From JAOXRU01 sp965247735 (GTDB lineage: Bacteria; Bacteroidota; Bacteroidia; Flavobacteriales; Flavobacteriaceae), in assembly GCA_965247735.1 (NCBI GenBank), contig CBDFHN010000002.1, positions 2,108,001 to 2,172,000 on the forward strand: DNA of 64,000 nt, read 5' to 3'. Positions 45,218 through 53,276 of this stretch are shown here, piece after piece (the stretch's first letter is position 1; each line of letters opens with the position of its first letter). The translations under genes were made by a program, and so were the position numbers. The notes below the pieces were generated by a model. It did no database searches, was not told the origin of the DNA, and worked only from the letters and a program-made list of their open reading frames with translations.

Positions 45218-45829
45218 ATGAAGAAAAGCACATTCAACCCAGAACAACAACAAAAAGATATCTCAAGCAAAATCGTTGCTGGATTGGAACGAGTTTCAGA
45301 AGTATTCAAAATTCTGTTATGGGAAAAAGCCAAATTAGTAAAATTAAGTCCTATTCAAATTCAGATTCTGATTTTTATTGCTTTTCATAAACAAAACCTA
45401 TGTAATGTTAGTCATTTGGCAAAAGAGTTTAATGTAACTAAGCCTACTATAAGTGATGCTATCAAGATTTTAGATAAAAAGGGAATGATTATTAAAGATG
45501 TTTCCTCCTCAGACAATCGAAGTTATACCATATTATTATCTGATCTGGGAAATGATATTGTCGCCCAAACTTATGATTTTTCTATTCCCTTAAAAAAGAA
45601 AATTGATAGTTTTTCACAATCCGAATTAGAGAGCTTATTTGGGACTTTGAGCCAGCTGATTTACAAATTAAATAAAAATGGGATATTAACTGTTCAAAGA
45701 ACCTGCTATGGCTGCAAATTTCATCAAAAACATACTAACAATGATTATTGCAATCTATTGGAAAAAGAATTGTTAAGTGAAGAAATCCGTTTGGATTGTC
45801 CAGAATATGAAGAAAAAATTAGTGGTTAA
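45218..45829 (+). CDS. MarR family regulator with C-terminal four-cysteine motif
   Basis: This 203-residue protein has a MarR winged-helix core (about 20-150): LSPIQIQILIFIAFHKQNLCNVSHLAKEF, the recognition helix VTKPTISDAIKILDKKG and the wing DNRSYTILLSDLG. An extra tail follows: RTCYGCKFHQ...DYCNLL...RLDCPEYEE, with Cys163, Cys166, Cys178 and Cys194 (CX2C-X11-C-X15-C), suited to a zinc or Fe-S site. So it is probably a redox- or metal-sensing repressor. No other in-frame ATG lies nearby, so the start is the ATG directly after the terminator T run, leaving no room for a normal ribosome binding site. It likely controls the locus upstream. Confidence 0.85.
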   Translation: MKKSTFNPEQQQKDISSKIVAGLERVSEVFKILLWEKAKLVKLSPIQIQILIFIAFHKQNLCNVSHLAKEFNVTKPTISDAIKILDKKGMIIKDVSSSDNRSYTILLSDLGNDIVAQTYDFSIPLKKKIDSFSQSELESLFGTLSQLIYKLNKNGILTVQRTCYGCKFHQKHTNNDYCNLLEKELLSEEIRLDCPEYEEKISG

Positions 45830-46176
45830 CAACACGTCAGTCTAGCTAGATTTTACACTTTCTATCCATAAAAACTGTTGTTTTAAATAACTATATCTGC
45901 TCATCAACTTATGAAGAAAATGCGTTTGGTACAATCCGAAATAAAAAAATCTGCCGGAAAATTAAATTAGTTACCTAAAATAAATTCCGGACAGACTTCG
46001 GTTTCCCCAAACCTACTCTTAAATACCCTTTATACACTTGAATACATCAAACATAAAGTACCTTCGAGTTTAATTAATTAATAGCGACACAAAGCTACAA
46101 CATGACCTTCATTAATAATAGGGGGTTTTTCCCCTAAATATAATTCTCTTTTACCTCCCTATTTTTGTAAAAAAAC
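45830..46176. other. Long spacer before asnS
   Basis: No gene is seen. It holds an imperfect inverted repeat (TCTG-CCGGAA at 45950-45959 with TTCCGG-A-CAGA near 45985-45995) that shares the words CGGACA and TTCGG with the terminator before marR. It also holds a small TAGGGG/CCCCTA hairpin (46119-46136). A 19-codon ORF near 45911 has no gene-like traits. Confidence 0.4.
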
Positions 46177-46184
46177 TATCTTTG
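46177..46184 (+). promoter_or_regulatory. Putative -7 box for asnS
   Basis: TATCTTTG matches TAnnTTTG and predicts a leader of about 110 bases. The -33 element is not clear. Confidence 0.5.
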
Positions 46185-46302
46185 TTCACTTAAAATCAGA
46201 ATAAAAGAAAATCATAAAAATTCCTTTGCTATAAACTTCACTTATTGAAGTTACAAACCAAGGAAATTATCTTGATCTTCTAAAACAACAAAAAAAATAC
46301 AA

Positions 46303-47736
46303 ATGAAACTTTACAGTGTAAATGAATTGATAACTTCTGAAAAAACAATTGATGAAGTTGCTATTAATGGATGGGTAAGAACATTTAGAAGCAATAGGTT
46401 TATTGCCATAAATGACGGTACTACTATAAATAATATTCAATGCGTTGTAGATTTTAATAATTTTGATGAAGAAACACTTAAGAGAATAACAACTGGAGCT
46501 GCAATACATCTTAAAGGGGAACTAACCGAAAGTCAAGGTAAAGGCCAACGTTATGAAATTGTTGTAAAATCGCTTGAAATTCTTGGTGATTCTGATCCAG
46601 ATGAATATCCGATACAGCCAAAAAAACACTCTTTAGAGTTTCTTAGAGAAAAAGCGCATTTAAGAGTCAGAACCAATACATTTAGTGCAGTTATGAGAGT
46701 TAGGTCTGCACTTTCTTTTGCTGTGCACCAGTACTTCCAACAAAATGGGTTCCATTATGTAAACACCCCAATTGTAACTGGATCTGATGCTGAAGGAGCT
46801 GGAGAAATGTTTAAAGTTTCGACTTTAGATTCTAAAAACCCTCCTTTAAATGAAGATGGCACAATTGATTATAGTCAAGATTTTTTCGGAAAAGAAACCA
46901 ATCTTACTGTATCTGGTCAACTAGAAGGGGAAGCCTATGCAATGGCATTAGGAAAAATATATACTTTTGGTCCTACTTTTAGAGCCGAAAACTCTAATAC
47001 TTCAAGACACCTTGCTGAGTTTTGGATGATAGAACCTGAAGTTGCTTTTATGGATTTAGATGGAAGCATGGATTTATCCGAAGATTTTATAAAATCTGTA
47101 TTAACCTATGTTGTCAACAATTGTGCTGACGATCTTGCCTTTTTAGAGCAACGTTTGTTAACGGAAGAAAAATCTAAGCCTCAAAACGAGCGTAGCGATA
47201 TGGCTTTAATTGAAAAATTAAATTTTGTAACGGAAAACAACTTTAAAAGAGTAAGTTACACTGAGGCCATTGACATTCTTAGAAACTGTAAGCCAAATAA
47301 AAAGAAGAAATTCAACTATATTATAGAAGAATGGGGAGCTGACTTGCAAAGTGAGCATGAACGCTACCTTGTAGAAAAACACTTTAAATGTCCAGTGATT
47401 ATCTTTGACTATCCTTCTGATATCAAATCTTTTTACATGAGAGAAAACGATGATGGAAAAACGGTAAGGGCAATGGATGTACTTTTTCCTGGTATTGGAG
47501 AAATTGTTGGAGGATCGCAAAGAGAAGAACGTCTAGATGTATTACTTAAAAAAATAAAAGAACTAGGCATAGACGAAAAAGAATTGTGGTGGTACCTAGA
47601 ACTCAGAAAATATGGAACAGCTGTACACAGTGGTTTTGGACTTGGTTTTGAGCGTTTAGTATTATTTGCAACCGGAATGGGGAATATTAGAGATGTAATT
47701 CCTTTCCCTAGAACACCACAAAATGCAGAATTTTAA
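46303..47736 (+). CDS. asnS: Asparaginyl-tRNA synthetase
   Basis: This 477-residue class IIb synthetase charges tRNA-Asn. The N-terminal OB-fold anticodon domain (about 1-115) has VAINGWVRTFRSNRFIAINDG. Motif 1 lies around residues 135-165 (SFAVHQYFQQNGFHYVNTPIV). Motif 2 is FGPTFRAENSNTSRHLAEFWMIEPE and motif 3 is GFGLGFERLVLF. The GSDAEGAGEMF stretch and the length fit AsnS, not AspS. Single gene with terminator. Confidence 0.97.
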   Translation: MKLYSVNELITSEKTIDEVAINGWVRTFRSNRFIAINDGTTINNIQCVVDFNNFDEETLKRITTGAAIHLKGELTESQGKGQRYEIVVKSLEILGDSDPDEYPIQPKKHSLEFLREKAHLRVRTNTFSAVMRVRSALSFAVHQYFQQNGFHYVNTPIVTGSDAEGAGEMFKVSTLDSKNPPLNEDGTIDYSQDFFGKETNLTVSGQLEGEAYAMALGKIYTFGPTFRAENSNTSRHLAEFWMIEPEVAFMDLDGSMDLSEDFIKSVLTYVVNNCADDLAFLEQRLLTEEKSKPQNERSDMALIEKLNFVTENNFKRVSYTEAIDILRNCKPNKKKKFNYIIEEWGADLQSEHERYLVEKHFKCPVIIFDYPSDIKSFYMRENDDGKTVRAMDVLFPGIGEIVGGSQREERLDVLLKKIKELGIDEKELWWYLELRKYGTAVHSGFGLGFERLVLFATGMGNIRDVIPFPRTPQNAEF

Positions 47737-47770
47737 GCTTTAACAGCCTAATATATCATAAGAACAAAAG

Positions 47771-47810
47771 AAACTAGCCACATACTCCGCTTATGTAGCT
47801 AGTTTTTTTT
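47771..47810 (+). terminator. Terminator after asnS
   Basis: AAACTAGC-C-ACATA pairs with TATGT-A-GCTAGTTT (one mismatch) around a 7-base loop, followed by eight T's. Confidence 0.85.
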
Positions 47811-47836
47811 ATTTTTATAACATTGAAATTATACCC

Positions 47837-49294
47837 ATGCTTAAACAATTTTTACAATTCAAATTATCACAGAAATTATCTCCACAGCAGATTCAGCTGA
47901 TGAAGTTAATTCAACTGCCTACGCAAGCTTTTGAACAAAAATTAAAGCAAGAACTAGAAGAAAATCCAGCATTAGAAAGCGGAAAGGAAGAGATCAATAG
48001 TCTTGAAGATGATTATAACAACGAATCGAGCGAGCAATCTGATAGTGAAACCATCAATACCGAGGATATAAACATAGATGAATACCTTAGTGATGATGAG
48101 ATACCAGAATATAGAACAAAAGTAAATAATTATAGTGCAGACGATGAAGAAAAGACTATTCCGTATGCTGCGGGCATCTCTTTTCATCAACATATGGTTA
48201 ACCAGCTTAATACTTTTTCTCTAGACGATAAAGAATGGAGTATTGCCGAATTTTTAGTAGGAAGCATAGACGAAAGCGGTTATATAAGAAGACCTGTTGC
48301 TGACATTATGGATGATTTGGCTTTTACACAAAATGTTTTTGCTGAAGAACAAGAAATTAATGACATCTTAGCAATTGTACAAAAATTTGATCCTTCAGGA
48401 ATTGGAGCAAGAACACTACAAGAATGTCTTCTGATACAGCTAAAAAGGAAAACGGAAACCGAAGCCATTAGACTTGCTACACTAATCTTAGAAAAGACTT
48501 TTGACCAGTTTACAAAAAAACACTATAAAAAAATAATTCAAAAACTAAACACTACAGAAGAAGGGCTAAAAGAAGCCATTAGAGAAATAGAACGCCTAAA
48601 TCCAAAACCAGGCGCATCTTATTCTGGGGGTCGTAATGTTATTGAACATGTAGTACCAGATTTTGCTATTAGAATTAATAATGACGAGCTTGAATTAACT
48701 TTAAACGGAAGAAACGCTCCTGAACTTCATGTATCTAGCACTTATAATAATATGCTAGAAGGTTATAAAAACGCTAAGGAGAAATCAAAATCGCAGAAAG
48801 ACGCCGTTCTTTTCATCAAACAAAAACTTGATGCTGCCAAATGGTTTATAGACGCCATAAAACAACGTCAGCAAACACTTTTACTCACTATGAGCGCCAT
48901 TATGAATTACCAAAAAGAATATTTTTTGACTGGTGATGAAATGAAGCTTAGGCCTATGATTTTAAAAGACATTGCAGAAACCATAGAAATGGATGTTTCC
49001 ACAGTATCTAGAGTTGCCAACAGCAAATATGTTGACACTCCATACGGCACAAAGCTTGTAAAAACTTTTTTCTCCGAATCTATGAAAAACGAGCAGGGAG
49101 AGGATGTTTCAACTAAAGAGATAAAAAAGATATTGGAAAACATTATTAATGATGAAAACAAGAAAAAGCCATTAACTGACGATAAGTTAGCGGCACTACT
49201 TAAAGAAAAAGGATATCCAATAGCGAGAAGAACGGTTGCCAAGTATAGAGAACAACTAGGACTGGCTGTTGCTAGATTAAGAAAGAAAATTTAA
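47837..49294 (+). CDS. rpoN: RNA polymerase sigma-54 factor
   Basis: This 485-residue sigma-54 directs polymerase to -24/-12 promoters and needs enhancer-binding ATPases. Region I is glutamine/leucine rich (LSQKLSPQQIQLMKLIQLPTQAFEQKLKQELEENPALE, residues 9-47). An acidic region II follows (about 50-110; EEINSLEDDYN). The core-binding domain has IDESGYIRRP and FDPSGIGARTLQECLLIQL. The C-terminal DNA-binding part has DVSTVSRVANSKY (HTH) and the RpoN box ARRTVAKYRE. The membrane protein that follows starts 25 bases later. Confidence 0.97.
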   Translation: MLKQFLQFKLSQKLSPQQIQLMKLIQLPTQAFEQKLKQELEENPALESGKEEINSLEDDYNNESSEQSDSETINTEDINIDEYLSDDEIPEYRTKVNNYSADDEEKTIPYAAGISFHQHMVNQLNTFSLDDKEWSIAEFLVGSIDESGYIRRPVADIMDDLAFTQNVFAEEQEINDILAIVQKFDPSGIGARTLQECLLIQLKRKTETEAIRLATLILEKTFDQFTKKHYKKIIQKLNTTEEGLKEAIREIERLNPKPGASYSGGRNVIEHVVPDFAIRINNDELELTLNGRNAPELHVSSTYNNMLEGYKNAKEKSKSQKDAVLFIKQKLDAAKWFIDAIKQRQQTLLLTMSAIMNYQKEYFLTGDEMKLRPMILKDIAETIEMDVSTVSRVANSKYVDTPYGTKLVKTFFSESMKNEQGEDVSTKEIKKILENIINDENKKKPLTDDKLAALLKEKGYPIARRTVAKYREQLGLAVARLRKKI

Positions 49295-49319
49295 CACTGT
49301 CAACCAAAAATAAATATTA

Positions 49320-49925
49320 ATGAATAGTGTTGCAAAAATAATTTCTTACCTCTTTCATCCGCTCTTTTCTCCTTTAATAGCTACACTTGCCTATTTTATA
49401 ATTTCACCAAAATATACACCTGAAACGTTTCAAAAAAGCGTGGTCTTATCGGTATTGATACTCACTATAATAATTCCAATTTTTTGTCTTTTTATCCTTA
49501 AAAACATCGGGTGGATAACATCTATATATCTAGATAAAGTTTATGACCGTAAATTTCCATTATACATCTTCATTTTACTGATTTTAATGGTGCTCTACAG
49601 AGTAATTTCCATAAACTTAAACATAGAGCTCTATCATTATTTTTTAGGGGTATTAAGCGCAGCAATTGCAACACTATTGCTTGTTTATCTAAAATACAAA
49701 GTAAGCCTACATATGATTGGTATTTCTAGCCTGCTGTTTTTTCTTAGCGCATTAAGTATACACTACGAAATAAATATTACTGGAACAATTAGTATTTTTT
49801 GTCTACTTACAGGGCTAATTGCATCATCAAGACTTAGACTGAAAGCACACAAACCCAATGAAATCCTTACTGGTATACTTATCGGCATATTATCACAGTT
49901 ATTTACCCTAAAATACTGGCTATAG
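49320..49925 (+). CDS. Six-helix membrane protein, degenerate PAP2-like
   Basis: This 201-residue protein has about six membrane helices and little else. It has the general size of a PAP2-type phosphatase. A C-terminal segment SSRLRLKAHKPNEILTG recalls the SR...H...E/D motif of that family, and SLHMIG recalls its central PSGH. The first motif (KX6RP) is not clear, so activity is doubtful. It follows rpoN by 25 bases, probably in the same transcript. Its last six bases overlap the end of the convergent gene. Confidence 0.65.
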   Translation: MNSVAKIISYLFHPLFSPLIATLAYFIISPKYTPETFQKSVVLSVLILTIIIPIFCLFILKNIGWITSIYLDKVYDRKFPLYIFILLILMVLYRVISINLNIELYHYFLGVLSAAIATLLLVYLKYKVSLHMIGISSLLFFLSALSIHYEINITGTISIFCLLTGLIASSRLRLKAHKPNEILTGILIGILSQLFTLKYWL

Positions 49926-50621
49926 CAAATAAAAGATAAGTCCAATTCTTAAAGGCATCATTTTTACCTCTTTGCCTTGATCAGTTACTATTCCATCTTT
50001 ATACAAGCTATTAAGCGCATAATAAGCATTAAAATTCCAACTATTATATCCAATGCTCATAGTGAGTCCATATTGAAATTTAACCAAGTCTGGATTAGCA
50101 AAGGTGATATTTTCATTGTCATCTATAAATTTTGAGTTATTTACAAATGCATATCCTAATTTTACCCCTCCATAAATCCTCCAAAAGTTATAAGAGGTAC
50201 TATTAGATGTTCTCCATCTAAACTCTATTGGAAGCTCTACAAGATGAGATTCTACCTTGTTTCTAATAAAATCTGAAGTATTAATAATAACGGTATACGA
50301 AACGGTACCATCTGAAGCCTCAGTAGCCTTTAAATTTTGATAATATGAGTTTACACCATACCCGAGTCCAACACCAATAGCTATATTACGATCTATATTT
50401 ATAGGAAAATCTTTTATAAACCCAACTTTTAACCCATAAGACAGGCTAGTGAGTTTTACATCTTGTGGCCTTTCTAACAAGAAATTATAACTTACCCCTA
50501 CATAAAACTGATCTTCAAAATACTTATTCCCTTCTTCTAACTGTAGATCTGATTGCCCATAAGAAGCAAAAGACAACAGGAAAGACAATATTAAAAATAA
50601 AGAAGGCTCTTTTTTTGACAT
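49920..50621 (-). CDS. Outer membrane beta-barrel (porin-like) protein
   Basis: This 233-residue protein has a signal peptide (MSKKEPSLFLILSFLLSFASYGQ) and amphipathic beta strands to the C-terminus (LRIGLIFYLL). The start is the ATG at 50621, because the upstream 38 codons are unlike a signal. It has the layout of the PorT/outer-membrane-beta-barrel proteins: FYVGVSYNFLLERP, YGLKVGFIKDF, VGLGYGVNSYY, FRIY-like strands. It lies downstream of the two ExbD genes, on the same strand, across a terminator. A link to that energising complex is possible but unproven. Confidence 0.78.
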   Translation of the reverse strand: MSKKEPSLFLILSFLLSFASYGQSDLQLEEGNKYFEDQFYVGVSYNFLLERPQDVKLTSLSYGLKVGFIKDFPINIDRNIAIGVGLGYGVNSYYQNLKATEASDGTVSYTVIINTSDFIRNKVESHLVELPIEFRWRTSNSTSYNFWRIYGGVKLGYAFVNNSKFIDDNENITFANPDLVKFQYGLTMSIGYNSWNFNAYYALNSLYKDGIVTDQGKEVKMMPLRIGLIFYLL

Positions 50622-50657
50622 GATATTTAGATATAGCTTAAAGATAATAGAAAAACA

Positions 50658-50685
50658 AAAAAGCGCTTCATAAGAAGCGCTTTTT
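50658..50685 (-). terminator. Terminator after the second exbD
   Basis: AAAAAGCGCTTC pairs with GAAGCGCTTTTT around a 4-base loop, with a T run on the minus strand. It lies 25 bases after the ExbD stop. Confidence 0.85.
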
Positions 50686-50709
50686 ATAAGTTTTAAAGAA
50701 AGATTACTG

Positions 50710-51192
50710 TTACTGCATGTTTTTAAATGCATCACCTTTACGGGTGGTGTAATTAATTTTTAATGCATTAACTTTTCTAAGCTCTTGTTTTATATCAGAG
50801 ATTAAACCCATATTTGTTTTTTCATCTACTTTAAGTGCAGTTGTTAAAACATTTTGTAATTCTTGTCTCTTTTTAGCTCTTTCTGCTAAGATATAACTTC
50901 CAACTTCTTTTACATCAGCAAACTTATCGTTTAGCTGAATTTTTGCAGTTGTCCCGTAAGATTTCTGATACTGTACACTAGGTGTACCAGCATAGATATA
51001 AATAATTCTATCTTTTTTATCTAACTTCTGAATCTGATCTGCATATGGCAACTTATTATCTACCATTAACGAACCGTCTTTCATTACCGTTACTGTCATA
51101 AAGAAGAATAACAATATAAATACAATATCAGGTAAAGAAGCCGTTGATACAGCTGGAGAATCTCCTTCTTGTTTCTTTTTAAACTTTGACAT
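50710..51192 (-). CDS. exbD: ExbD/TolR family biopolymer transporter (second copy)
   Basis: This 160-residue protein is anchored by one helix (about 20-43) that keeps the proton-relay aspartate in SLPDIVFILLFFFMTVTV (Asp22). The periplasmic domain follows. ExbD-type proteins work with ExbB to pass proton energy to TonB. The first residues (SKFKKKQEGDSP) are cytoplasmic and basic. It is the last gene of the exbB-X-exbD-exbD operon, 11 bases after the first exbD. Confidence 0.92.
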   Translation of the reverse strand: MSKFKKKQEGDSPAVSTASLPDIVFILLFFFMTVTVMKDGSLMVDNKLPYADQIQKLDKKDRIIYIYAGTPSVQYQKSYGTTAKIQLNDKFADVKEVGSYILAERAKKRQELQNVLTTALKVDEKTNMGLISDIKQELRKVNALKINYTTRKGDAFKNMQ

Positions 51193-51203
51193 AATTTATA
51201 GTA

Positions 51204-51824
51204 TTAGTTTCTAGATTCAGTCTCGGCCTCAGATAATTTCTGAGGAAAAAGCTTTTTGATACGCTCGATTTTTGGTTTCAAGATCGCTTTAGCTTCAGGC
51301 TTTGTTTTTGGATCAGTATATTCAGCGTTCATTTCTGTGAAATCTTTTCCATAGATACGATTGCTTTCTCTGTTTCTTAAGTCATTATACGCTCCTACCA
51401 GTTCATTTTGTACAGCAAGATATGTGCCATACTTAGTTTCACGGTCATTTTTTAGCGATATAATAGCTTTATCAGGGTGATCAGAAGATTCTGAATCTTT
51501 TTTACCCTTACAGTAATCACATCTATCCCCTGAATCATTAGTAGATCCTCCATTGTCTAGGAAGTCCATTGCTGTTGCTCTTAAGTCTTTAAGTTCAATT
51601 AGCTTGTCTTCTACTAATAATTGATCATTCTTGTTAATTAGCACAGTAAAAATATTTTTCTGTCTAATAATCGGCGGCTCTGTTTCGTTGTCTATTGGCG
51701 GCAATTTACGGTCTATACCTGCATCTGTTTCTATAGTTGTTGTTACTAAGAAAAAGATAAGGAGTAAGAACGCAATGTCTGCCATAGAGCCAGCATCTGC
51801 TTCTGGTATCCCTCTTCTTGCCAT
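51204..51824 (-). CDS. exbD: ExbD/TolR family biopolymer transporter (first copy)
   Basis: This 206-residue ExbD has a helix at about 14-32 with the conserved aspartate in SMADIAFLLLIFFLVTTTIETDAGIDRKLPP. The periplasmic domain is longer than in the second copy. It includes a CDYC motif (near residue 100) in a polar insert (DSGDRCDYCKGKKDSE), which could form a disulfide. Two non-identical ExbD subunits beside one ExbB are common in Bacteroidota and suggest a mixed stator. 11 bases upstream of the second exbD. Confidence 0.92.
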   Translation of the reverse strand: MARRGIPEADAGSMADIAFLLLIFFLVTTTIETDAGIDRKLPPIDNETEPPIIRQKNIFTVLINKNDQLLVEDKLIELKDLRATAMDFLDNGGSTNDSGDRCDYCKGKKDSESSDHPDKAIISLKNDRETKYGTYLAVQNELVGAYNDLRNRESNRIYGKDFTEMNAEYTDPKTKPEAKAILKPKIERIKKLFPQKLSEAETESRN

Positions 51825-51825
51825 A

Positions 51826-52242
51826 TTATTTTTTTAGTGATTTCTTAAGTCCAAAGAAAATCATTATTCCAAAAGCTACGAATATCAATAGGTAAAACAG
51901 ATATAATCCAGTACCAATCCATTTGGAAGTACCTTCTGTTACACTGTTATCCCCATCATCTATAGCAACACCTTCTGATAATACATAAGATACTACTACA
52001 AGAACCAAAAACCCAGCTACTGAAGTTAATGTTTTTTTAATTTTTTGAGCATCAGAAAACATATTTTTCAAACTAAAAGCCATTGCGATGATTGCTGCAA
52101 CAAGGACTAATCCTTTTCCAACATTAAGCATCAATCCAATTGGCCCTTCTCCTTCTTCTGCTCTAGCTATCATAATCCATAAGATTGCTCCTATGATACT
52201 TATAACGGCTACTACTATTGATAATATTTTTTGTAAACTCAT
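51826..52242 (-). CDS. Small membrane protein between exbB and exbD
   Basis: This 138-residue protein has four hydrophobic segments (roughly 4-24, 33-52, 66-84, 107-130) and a very acidic loop (SEGVAIDDGDNSVTEG) between the third and fourth. I chose the ATG at 52242 (MSLQKILSIVVAVISI) because it removes the overlap with exbB. It ends one base before the exbD start codon. A gene in this place is common in such flavobacterial clusters. It may be an accessory part of the stator complex; I do not recognise a named family. Confidence 0.7.
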   Translation of the reverse strand: MSLQKILSIVVAVISIIGAILWIMIARAEEGEGPIGLMLNVGKGLVLVAAIIAMAFSLKNMFSDAQKIKKTLTSVAGFLVLVVVSYVLSEGVAIDDGDNSVTEGTSKWIGTGLYLFYLLIFVAFGIMIFFGLKKSLKK

Positions 52243-52267
52243 AATACTATTATGTAAATGGTTAAAC

Positions 52268-53047
52268 TTATTTTTTGTGGCTCGATAATAAATCAATCAA
52301 AGAGATTGAAGAATCTTCCATATCATTTACAATACTATCAATCTTAGCGATGATGTAATTATAAAAAATTTGAAGAATAATAGCCACAATAAGACCAAAT
52401 ACAGTAGTTAAAAGTGCAACCTGAATAGAACCTGCAATTAATGATGCATCCATAGAACCTGCAGCTGCAATCTTCTCAAATGCTTGAATCATACCAATTA
52501 CTGTTCCCATAAATCCTAACATCGGTGCAATAGCGATGAATAAAGATATCCAAGATACGTTTTTCTCTAATTGTCCCATTTGAACACCTCCATAAGCAAC
52601 AACCGCTTTTTCAGCATTGTCAACTCCTTCGTCTGCTCTATCTAAACCTTGGTAGAATATAGATGCAACAGGTCCTTTTGTATTTCTACAAATTTCTTTT
52701 GCCGCTTCTACTCCTCCAGATGCTAAAGCATCTTCAACAGAACCTAAAAGTTTTTTAGTGTTTGTTGTAGCCATGTTTAAATAAATAATTCTTTCAATAC
52801 AAATAGCTAAACCAAGAATTAAACATAACAATACGATTCCCATAAATCCAGGACCTCCACTGATAAATTTATCCTTTAATACTTGGTGGAATGGACGATC
52901 TGCATTAGCAGCTGTCGTTTCCGCTTCATCTTGTAAAACTATTGTAGTTGCAGTAGCTGTTACAGGCGCAATTGTTTTAGCGTTTGCAGTAGCTGTGCTT
53001 AATACTAACAACCCAGCTATAGCTAGGATAGAGAATAATCTTTTCAT
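52268..53047 (-). CDS. exbB: MotA/TolQ/ExbB proton channel family protein
   Basis: This 259-residue protein has an N-terminal signal-like helix (1-24), a low-complexity alanine/threonine stretch (25-45) and the ExbB core of three membrane helices. They are at about 70-92, 160-185 and 205-232. The third helix pair is NVSWISLFIAIAPMLGFMGTVIGMIQAFEKIA. Together with ExbD it forms the inner-membrane motor that powers TonB, and so the SusC transporters of this window. A weak TATATTTA lies upstream, and tRNA-Ser is 75 bases away on the same strand. Confidence 0.92.
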   Translation of the reverse strand: MKRLFSILAIAGLLVLSTATANAKTIAPVTATATTIVLQDEAETTAANADRPFHQVLKDKFISGGPGFMGIVLLCLILGLAICIERIIYLNMATTNTKKLLGSVEDALASGGVEAAKEICRNTKGPVASIFYQGLDRADEGVDNAEKAVVAYGGVQMGQLEKNVSWISLFIAIAPMLGFMGTVIGMIQAFEKIAAAGSMDASLIAGSIQVALLTTVFGLIVAIILQIFYNYIIAKIDSIVNDMEDSSISLIDLLSSHKK

Positions 53048-53121
53048 TTCTTTTAAACTTAAAATAATTAGTTAATAGGGTTAAATATATAAAAATTTTA
53101 CATTAAAATAAAGCAAAACAG

Positions 53122-53206
53122 CAGAGAGGAAGGGATTCGAACCCTCGATACGTTGCCGTATACACGCTTTCCAAGCGTGCGCCTTCGACCACTCGGCCAC
53201 CTCTCT
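53122..53206 (-). tRNA. tRNA-Ser (anticodon GGA)
   Basis: An 85-nt class II tRNA with a long variable arm. The acceptor is AGAGAGG/CCTCTCT with discriminator G. The anticodon stem CACGC/GCGTG surrounds the loop TTGGAAA, anticodon GGA. The T arm has GGTTCGAATCC. CCA is not encoded. Its length and variable arm are typical of tRNA-Ser. Confidence 0.95.
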
Positions 53207-53276
53207 GTTTCGAGCTTTTGAATTGCCAAATAACAAAAAATATATTGGTTACTAAAATAAATAACGTTATTTTTTA

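Noticed and set aside
45911..45970. A 19-codon ORF in the spacer before asnS
   Set aside because: It is too short, has no signal or family, and ends inside the palindromic element.
46119..46136. TAGGGG/CCCCTA hairpin as a terminator or riboswitch
   Set aside because: It has only a 6-bp stem and no T run or wider conserved structure; noted only as part of the spacer.
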